Shown piece by piece: positions 56,748 through 64,000 of a stretch of 64,000 bases of DNA. The notes under the pieces are model-generated. The model saw only the letters and a program-made list of their open reading frames with translations, had not been told where the DNA came from and did no database searches. A program made the position numbers and the translations under genes. Every line of letters begins with the position of its first letter. Position 1 is the first letter of the stretch. The DNA is from Larix kaempferi (taxonomy: Eukaryota; Streptophyta; Pinopsida; Pinales; Pinaceae): the NCBI GenBank assembly GCA_027924585.1, contig BSBM01000307.1, positions 12,050,001-12,114,000 on the forward strand. Direction: 5' to 3'.

Positions 56748-58060
56748 GTAATTTGTTCATGATTAAGTTTATGATATGTTTGTCTTCATATTATTGAGGT
56801 TAGTACAATTTTATACCTTTCTTATCACCCTAGTAAAAGTATGAATGCATTCACTGATTAGGGTTATGACACTTATGATTGCACTAATGCACTATGGTGT
56901 TGTATGAGGTTTATGTTTTCCGCTAACATGAAAGGTACATCAAGAAAGTTCTAGTTCAAGAACATATGACCATGGTGACATGAAGACAAAGACTCATCCA
57001 TAGTCGTGGATCGCATAGAAGCTCTACTTACGAGGTATGCATATTTTGGTTCTACAATGGTTAACTTATGGGTTATGTAGGTTACTAGCACAAGTCATTG
57101 AAGAGAACAAGAAGACATTTTGTGAGTATGTTAGACATAACTAGAAAACATGATAACCAGGTACGTTTTTCCTATATCAAGTTAGAATCCTATCTTGTGT
57201 TAGGATCTCTTACATAAATACTTTTGTATGAATGATAATGATTATTCTTGAAGTTAGAAGTTTAAGTAATCAAGAATTTATGCATATTATGTTTCTTACT
57301 TTGATTAATGAAATGTCTAACCAGAAGAGTCCTATGGTCAAATAATAGTATGCATGAGTAAAAGAAGTTTTTTTTTTCTGAAACCTTGAATACTAACTTA
57401 GGAAATGATCATGGCCATACATGTTTAATACTTAGAATCATAATGTTTTGAGATTATACTAATGGATGTATGATTATGTATGAGATATTGAGGATGACAC
57501 AATCATGACACTAGTGCACACTTAAGCATGCATAATGATCCAGGATGGATATAAGGTCAAGAATAGGTAATCCAGGAAGCAAAGATCAAGAGGGGGCACC
57601 CTCCAGTAGCTCCTGCAAGGAAGCAAAGATTGAGAGGGAGTCCACCCTACAAATAAATAAAGATAAGTATTTGGATTATCATCTCTTGTATATATGATTA
57701 CTTAAATGATGTTGTTCAATCATGTACATACTTATGTTCCTAGATTTAGGATGTATTTTATGCATTTTAGAAAAGCTGCATTAATGAACAAGATACTACT
57801 AATATAGTAATGGGTAAGTGGCTTATGGTACTGTACAACATTCCATTGCTACTTATCTAGAATGAAACCTCTTTGCTGACATGTTGGAAGTTGTGCACAC
57901 TCTTAACAATGTTCTGGTAGAGATGGAAGGAATCTAGAAAGTTACGGGATATGGATAAATGTTGTATTGAAGCATTGGCTAAAACAATTGCATGACTGTA
58001 TGACATATGTTAATATGTGTAAGATTTTATTCTGAAAAACTATGAGAAGTTTCTAATCAT
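56748..58060 (+). other. Copia 2 internal region without recognisable coding sequence
   Basis: Here related elements have gag, protease and integrase. I see only scattered short frames and AT-rich text, so these domains were deleted or replaced. Confidence 0.5.
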
Positions 58061-58236
58061 GCAATTGAATTTGACTTGTAGGAAAGATCGTGTACAATCA
58101 CCTACAAAAGAAGGACAACAACATTTGTTCCAACAACGAAGACTATCTATTGAAGATATTAAAGAATCTGAAGTTCCCAGGATGCGGGATGCAGTAATAG
58201 AAGGATTCCATGATCGAGGAATACCAGTCGATCATG

Positions 58237-59493
58237 AAGAATGATGTTTGGGATGTGGTCCCAAGACCAGAAGGGAAGTCTGTTATGACTTCCAAGTAGA
58301 TCTATAAGATCAAGCATGCTGCATATGGTAGCATGGATAAATACAAGACAAGGTTCGTAGCTCATGGCTTCTCCTAAAAAGAGGGAATAAATTATGAAGA
58401 AACTTTTGCACCTGTAGCCAGATATACTTACATCAGAACAGTACTTGCTCTGGCTGCAGTGATAAAGTGGAAGATACACTAGATGGACATGGTGTAGTCG
58501 AAGAGGAAGTGAGGAAGTGTATGTGGGGTAGCCACTCGGTTTTGAGACACATGACAAGGAGTCATATGTGTGTAGATTGAAGAAAGCCTTGTATGGCTTG
58601 AAGAAAGCTCCTAGGACTTAGGTATGATGCATTACTTTCTAGGCATGGAGGTGTGGCAGAGTGCAGATGGAATCTTCCTTAGACAAGGGAAGTATGCATT
58701 AGAGATCTTGAAGAGGTTCGGGATGATGGACTGCAAGGCCATGGCCACACCTATGGCATCGAACCTGAAGCTTCTATGTGATGCTTCATCTGATACAGTT
58801 GATGTCATGGTGTATCGTCAGATGATTGGGTCCTTGATGTACCTGACGAACACGAGACCAGATATTTGCTTTGCCGTGAACACATTGAGCCAGTTCCTGA
58901 CGGATCTGAGATGTGTTCACCTGGTTGTCGTAAAGCATATTCTGAGGTACCTGAAGGGTACAATTGATTATGGGCTCAAGTATGATGCGAATCAAAAGTT
59001 TAACCTGGAGGGTTATGTTGATTCGGATTGGGCAGGCAGTGTCATTGACCGGAAGAGCACTTCGGGGTGCTGCTTCAGTATGGGATCTGGTATGATCTCT
59101 TGGTTTAGCAGTAAGCAGTCTTGTGTGGCACTGAGTACATCCGAAGCAGAGTATGTCGCAGCTTGTTCAGCTAGTTGTGAGGAAGTATGGCTTAGGAAGC
59201 TACTATCTGATTTGTTTGATCTCCAGTTGAGTGCTACTTGTATATATTGCGACAACCAAAGTTGTGTGAAGTTGTCAGAGAACCTGGTGTTCCATGACAA
59301 GTCGAAGCACATTGAGATCAAGTTCCACTATATCAGGGATATGGTGCAGAGAGGAGAAGTGAAGCTCTTGTATGTTGTGATGGATGAGCAGATAGCCGAT
59401 GTGTTGACCAAGCCGCTAGCCAGAGTGAAGTTTGAGCACTTCAGAGAGAGGCTTGGTGTACTTCAGATCGAGATTCCTTCTAAGGGGAAGTGA
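58237..59493 (+). pseudogene. pol: Copia 2 RT/RNase H remnant, YVDD segment deleted
   Basis: One frame (frame 1) runs from KNDVWDVVPRPEGKS through ETFAPVARYTYIRTVLALAA, then, after stops and a deletion, from EEEV into LYGLKKAPRT. It jumps directly to MMHYFLGMEVWQSADG at 58624. About 70 residues containing the YVDD active site are missing at the join near 58620. From 58624 the frame is open for 289 codons: RT thumb and RNase H with YVDSDWAGSVIDRKSTSG, SEAEYVAACSA, CDNQSCVKL and ADVLTKPL. Upstream stops at about 58297, 58376, 58480 and 58618 are TAG/TAA. Confidence 0.85.
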
Positions 59494-59519
59494 TGAGTCC
59501 AGAGACATAGATGCACATG

Positions 59520-59955
59520 AGCCATTCTCACATGGTGGTAGGTTTGTCCTCCCATGGTGTAGATATAAGGGTTGGGACCATTCCAACATGGTTGAAGTGT
59601 GTCTTCCCATGGTCATTGATGTAAGAGCTGTGCCACTCGAGCATGGTTGAAGTGTGTCTTCCCATGGCTGCGATATAAGTGATGTGCCATTCGAGCATAG
59701 TTGAAGTGTGTCTTCCCATGGTTGCGATATAAGTGTTGTGTCATTCGAGCATGGTTGAAGTGTGTCTTCCCATGGCTGTGATATAAGTGTTGTGCCATTC
59801 CTAGCATGGTTGAAGTGTGTCTTCCCATGGCTATGGATATAAGTGCGGTGCCATTCTCGCATGGTTGAAGTGTGTCTTCCCATGGCGTAGATATAAGTGC
59901 TGAGCCTTTCACGGATGGTTGAGGTGTGTCTTCCCGTGCCAGTGAGTGTAAGTGC
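59520..59955. repeat. 54-bp minisatellite, eight units
   Basis: The word CTTCCCATGG recurs at 59603, 59658, 59712, 59766, 59821 and 59876, with variants at about 59549 and 59930. Spacing is 54-55 bp. Each unit also has GGTTGAAGTGTG and GATATAAGTG. It lies between pol and the 3' LTR. Confidence 0.95.
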
Positions 59956-60030
59956 TGTGTGATGTGCATCTGGGTTGTGCTCTGTGGACTATGAGGTGAT
60001 CTGAATATGATGAGGTGGCAGTAGGGTACA

Positions 60031-60150
60031 CAGGTTTTGCAGAGGCATGTAATCAGTCCTGAGATGCTCTTGTAGGTTTTGCGGTGGCATATGATCATTC
60101 CTGGGAGATCTTGCAGGTTTTGCAGAGGCAGTGTAATCAGTCCTGAGGTG
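60031..60150. repeat. 41-bp repeat, three units
   Basis: CAGGTTTTGCAGAGGCA-type units at about 60031, 60073 and 60114, each with an ATCA-TCCTG end. Confidence 0.8.
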
Positions 60151-60400
60151 TACCTACTTGATGGCTTGCTCGCAGAGATGAAAAAGACCTACATGGAGGC
60201 TAGGCCTACATCCTGCATGAAAAAGGTTGGCTCTGTAGAACTTCCTATGACGAGTAGATTGGAGATTGATTGAGATAGCAACAACAGTGACGATGATGCT
60301 CCGTGATTCAGTGATAATGCTTCAGCTCCAGAATTGAAGACTTGTGCCTATATGTATTGATGACTTGTGTTAAGAGAATACCTTCCTAGTTAAGAGGGAG

Positions 60401-61023
60401 TGTTGATGTATTTGTAACTTCGGAAGATATTCACTTGTATATTGTATTTGTACTTTATTGTATCCCCAACGAAGATGTATTATTCCTCCAATTGGAAGTG
60501 TCGTCATGTGAACTTGCAAGTGTCGCAAGTTATATTGTAAGTGTCGTAACTTATACTTGATGGGTTATTAGACCACCTTGTTGGGGTCGGCCCTGTATGA
60601 GTCATGTGGGTTAAAGGGTTATTAGACCACCCTATTGGGGGTCGGCCCAGTCAACATTATGTTATGTGCTTAAGTTGGGGCCAACCTAGTTGAGTAAAGG
60701 TCAAGTGATGTAGTGTATAAATAGAGAGTGTATCTCTCTCATTTTACACATTCTATTATTCACTCACTTCGCATTAGTGAGAGAGAGGAGGAGGGCACAC
60801 AAGTGGAGGAGGAGTATGTTGCTACTGATATCTATCTCTTGGGTTTGATCATTGTGATCCTTGTATTGGTGCTTATTCTATCTCTGAGGAAGTTGCGGGG
60901 TTTTTCACCTTCTTGGTTTTCCTCGGTGGAATGTTTTGTGTCTCTTATGCTTGTTATGTTGTACATGTTGTTCTTTCAGTTAAGATCCTAGATATATTGA
61001 ATTAAATGATGAAAAAACTAACA
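60401..61023 (+). repeat. Copia 2, 3' LTR
   Basis: Same ends as the 5' LTR; TATAAATA at 60716-60723; lacks 8 bp present in the 5' LTR near 55337. Confidence 0.95.
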
Positions 61024-61454
61024 TTTTGTTCCTAACACGTCAAAGAACAATAACCTTTCTCAGTTTTCTTATAGGTGTCACATATTTGGATAATCGAATC
61101 CATCATTGAGTCCTATTTTTCGGATCTCAAAATTCTACTGTTTTGACACATGTTTTTAGAATGCATATCTCAGGCAAATGGAAACAAATCTCAGGGAGAT
61201 GAGAGAGGTTTTTGCTCATAACAAACTGATATACAAAAACCTCTCCCAGATTGTACACAGTTGTCGTGATTTAAGAGATACGAAATAATAATTGCAACCC
61301 TATTTTTTTGTCTGGTCCATTTTTCATGGCAGACAGTTCCAAAATTTAATGTAATTTCTGCTATCTTTAGAAATTCGACCTCAACACCTATATGAGGCAT
61401 GATTGTAACAAAAGGAAGAGAGGGGAGAGTTCCATCCAAGGGTTGAGAAGGCGT
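61024..61454. other. Gene-free stretch
   Basis: No gene seen. The purine-rich text at about 61413-61452 resembles the polypurine tract before 63531, which suggests this is the internal end of a neighbouring copy of the same small element. Confidence 0.4.
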
Positions 61455-61893
61455 TGTATAGAGCTATGGAGATCAGACTGATAGCATGATGCTCATGCAT
61501 TTATTTTGTTTATCTTAATATGAAGAGACACTTTGAAATTATTGTAATCGAATGAGCCCATTTTTGTTTAAATATATGAATTGATAAAGCTTGCATGTGT
61601 TTATGATTTGTTCTTTGTATAGTCTTATTCTTTATACTAGAACTCTTATAAATGACATGTATGTTTTATTGGTCGGAATTCATTCTTTTTATAATTTCAT
61701 GCTCATATACCTTTATATTACAGTATGTTACATCATATACCTGCTGCAGTCATACCTTATATTATTTTCTGATCTCTGTCCTATTTTTACCTATTTATAT
61801 ACAATCATCCCTAAGTTATCCTTTATTTATTGTTAAGATTTCTCCAGGCTTGAACCTTAGTAGTCTAGGTCCAACTCTAGTGATAACATCTTC

Positions 61894-61910
61894 TGGCGCT
61901 GTTGCCGGGG
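61894..61910 (+). promoter_or_regulatory. Primer binding site of the gag-only element
   Basis: TGGCGCTGTTGCCGGGG differs by one base from the tRNA-Asp primer site of the young gypsy element (20442-20458). Confidence 0.7.
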
Positions 61911-62036
61911 ATGGAGAAACGAAAGTAAAATTTTCCCTGGGTATTTAATATCTTTACATATGATTTTGGAGGGTGAACAAGATCACTATAATTTGTTTGC
62001 AGACTACACATTCACCTCATATTTCAGAAAGTTACA

Positions 62037-63365
62037 GTGGCTTCAAGACAGATAGGGACTCGAGAAAATCCTTCATCTCCTTTGCACTCAGGGGTTTTTG
62101 ATCTAGAAAGGATTATAAGAGAAGCTAGAAGGAAGCTTGATTTCCCATCATCCAGTAACCCTCATTATTCTTTAGATACAACCATACCTTTTGATTTGTT
62201 GGATACTCAAGAAGAAAGAAAATCAGATTTATCTGTGTTTATTCCTGAATTCGAAGATTCTAATCCTATTCAAGTTGATGATTTTAAAGTTTACTCAAAT
62301 ACTCTGACTTCTGAGCATAAACACATACCAGAGGAAACCTTCACTTCTAAATACTTTGATTCTTTAAAATCCTCGTCATCACCTTATATACCTCTCACTA
62401 GTAGAATCTTCATTGGTCAATTGAAAGTTGAAGTGCCATCTCCTTGAAGAGATCTATTGCTTGAAGGTGAACAAGTAATAGGCATTTGAATATTGGATGC
62501 AAATTCTTCACCTGGCGACTCCAATTTCTGCGGATCCAGATTTCAAAGATTCACTGGTGATTTCATTGGACTAATGAGGACTGCAGATGTTGCTTCTATT
62601 GTTTCAAGGTATGCATGTCTAGATTTTGGAGAACTTCCTGGTTTTCCGAATCTTCTTCCTTCGGATGAATATTTGTTGAGAAATGGTCCTAAATTTAATG
62701 GAGAAGATCTGAGTTTAGCTGTGAAACATATATCTAATTTTCGTGAATTTACGGAGCTACTCAGAGTTAAACATGAAGATGTCTTCACTAGACTATTCTA
62801 TGATTCATTACAAGGAAAGTGTAAAAGTTGGGTTGAAGATTTGTCTGTTGGGTCAATTAGATCATTAACAGATTTTTGGATTGTCTTTTTGAAGACATGG
62901 ATGGAGAAGACAGAATTTAGGGCAGAATCTCTTTCCATCCAAAATTTCAGAGAATGGAATGATATGTGCATCGATGAGGAAATAGTTGACAATTTTTCTT
63001 CCCTTTTGTCCTCTTATTTAAAGTCAAGATCGTGTAACTCAAAATCTAAGGTCATATTTTTAGAAGAATTTGTTGAGTATATTGAGAAAGAGATTGAATC
63101 TTTAGAGGTCAAAATACAGAGACTGTCTTTTCAAAACCCATTTCAGCTATCTTTTGATATCAAGATTGAAAAGTGTTCTGAGAATAAAGACAAGTTTGAT
63201 GATTCAAAACTAGTTTGTTGTCCATATCCCAACTTACTAGGAAGAAGATCAACTTTAGACCTTTTCATCCAGCATCCTCAAAGAGCAGATTCACATCTTC
63301 AGGAAAAAATATCTCAGTATTCAAAGTGTGAATTGAACAGTCAAAATCACAAGCTTCGGATTTAA
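62037..63365 (+). pseudogene. gag: Gag-like protein of the small element, two in-frame TGA
   Basis: One frame from GTG 62037 (MASRQ-like; ATG probably mutated) to TAA 63366, interrupted by TGA 62445-62447 and TGA 62487-62489. The part 62490-63365 is open for 290 codons and has a Gag-like core: YLLRNGPKFNGEDLSLAVKH, LFYDSLQGKCKSWVEDL, FWIVFLKTWMEKTEF. No zinc knuckle is seen; the C-terminus is Cys-poor except a CCPYPN stretch. Confidence 0.6.
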
Positions 63366-64000
63366 AAGATTCGAGTGCAACATTCCAGATTTCTTGCAAC
63401 TTATTCCAATTCATTTTTATTTTTAGACATTTGCCTCATATTGTTAGTAATTATGGTTATGTTGTATTTCTATTTATTCCATCAGTTTTTGTAATGGAGG
63501 GAGAGGAGTTCCAGCTGAGAGGGATGAGGATGTATTAGAGGTCAGACTGCTGTGGCATGTATTACATTTCCATGGTTGTTGAGAATACCTTGAAATGGTT
63601 ATACTCGAGATGAACCAGTTTTGTTTTAATATGAAATGATGAATTCTATGTTATTCATGATTATGTTCCCTGGATAGTTGCTTTCTATACTTGAAATTCT
63701 TATGAATTACTTGTAGGTTTATCAATGATCTGAAGCAGAGTTTGCTCACTCTTTTTATAAATTCACACTCGTATTCTTTCTATCCTAGTTTTTATGTATT
63801 CATACATCTACTGTCTGGCCATTGGTATATATTAACCTGATCTCTATTTCTTTCCTTTATTAAAACCATAAACATAATCATCTATTTACCAAGGCCATTT
63901 GAGTTTTATTTAGCCCTATAGCTTAAGATGTGCTATCCATGCTCCTTATGCAATAAAGGTGCATCTTTTAGCACTAGCATGTCCCTATAAGATTAAAATT

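Larger units (their letters stand above)
54788..61023 (+). mobile_element. Ty1/copia element 2, non-autonomous, with minisatellites
   Basis: LTRs 54788-55418 and 60401-61023 with perfect 5-bp target duplication TTTTG (54783-54787 and 61024-61028). Primer site TGGTATCAGAGCTAGC at 55419 (initiator-Met tRNA type) and purine tract TAAGAGGGAG before the 3' LTR. Roughly 25 LTR differences plus an 8-bp indel. Most of gag, integrase and part of RT are missing. Confidence 0.95.
61430..64000 (+). mobile_element. Small gag-only LTR element with tRNA-Asp primer site
   Basis: A left LTR-like block (about 61455-61887), a tRNA-Asp primer site, a single gag-like frame, a purine tract (about 63496-63530) and a right LTR-like block from 63531 to beyond the window. 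The two blocks match patchily (TGTAT-AGAG, ATCAGACTG, CTTTTTATAA, CTGATCTCT). No protease, RT or integrase lies between them, so it would depend on a full gypsy element. LTR divergence is high, and exact ends are uncertain. Confidence 0.55.

Noticed and set aside
59520-59955. CRISPR-like array
   Set aside because: Units are adjacent without unique spacers, and the host is a plant nucleus.
59416-60098. Minus-strand frames with peptide repeats such as HGKTHFNHA
   Set aside because: Shadow of the 54-bp minisatellite; the unit length is a multiple of three, so any frame repeats.

Overview
The window reads as nuclear DNA of a seed plant with a very repeat-rich genome, most likely a gymnosperm (conifer type). 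The reasons are nested LTR retrotransposons and LINEs that fill most of the sequence, decayed gene fragments with spliceosomal introns, a tRNA-Asp-primed Ty3/gypsy element of the Athila/Tat kind, Ty1/copia elements, and a cytochrome P450 remnant that looks like the conifer CYP71-clan families. No gene in the window looks intact and cellular. The assignment to conifers is inference.

Layout. 1-2219: five in-phase exons from the N-terminal half of a PRP4-type splicing kinase gene, with four nonsense codons and no kinase domain, so a pseudogene. 2220-4495: AT-rich DNA without genes. 4495-7620, 12330-15468, 15465-16090 and 16405-17240: full and partial copies of an unclassified repeat unit. It carries, on the minus strand, a piece of a plant glutamate-receptor-like (GLR) gene. 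The first copy is followed by a 69-bp inverted repeat (7618-7788) and by a minus-strand, twice-duplicated coding remnant of Lys/Arg/Glu-rich repeats (8066-9753). 10085-12068: 5' part of an L1-type LINE, then a minisatellite with long G runs that recurs at 16105-16350. 17241-37770: a second, nearly full-length copy of the same LINE, split by a young 13.4-kb gypsy element (19040-32444, target duplication AAGCC). That element has gag-pol and an extra intact 917-codon ORF between pol and the 3' LTR. The LINE also has an intact 314-codon ORF downstream of its RNase H.

37998-39660: a fourth remnant of the repeat unit, with a decayed P450 gene fragment inserted in it. 40658-41632: a short non-autonomous LINE-like insert with perfect 17-bp target duplications. 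44382-49090: copia element 1, with the integrase region missing. 49093-51520: minus-strand LTR and degenerate coiled-coil coding region of another retroelement. 51520-53550: fragment of a second LINE family. 54788-61023: copia element 2 (target duplication TTTTG), missing most of gag, all of integrase and the RT active-site segment, with a 54-bp minisatellite before its 3' LTR. 61430-64000: a small gag-only element with a tRNA-Asp primer site and two diverged LTR-like ends.

How it fits together. By LTR divergence the order of insertion is copia 1 (about 8 percent), copia 2 (about 4 percent), gypsy (5 differences in 1,399 bp). Most premature stops can be explained by C-to-T or G-to-A changes (CAG to TAG, CAA to TAA, CGA to TGA, TGG to TAG/TGA), and several are confirmed by paralogous copies inside the window. 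This is the pattern expected of heavily methylated, silenced DNA. The most novel-looking items are the extra ORF of the young gypsy element, the LINE ORF3, and the gene-fragment-carrying repeat unit.
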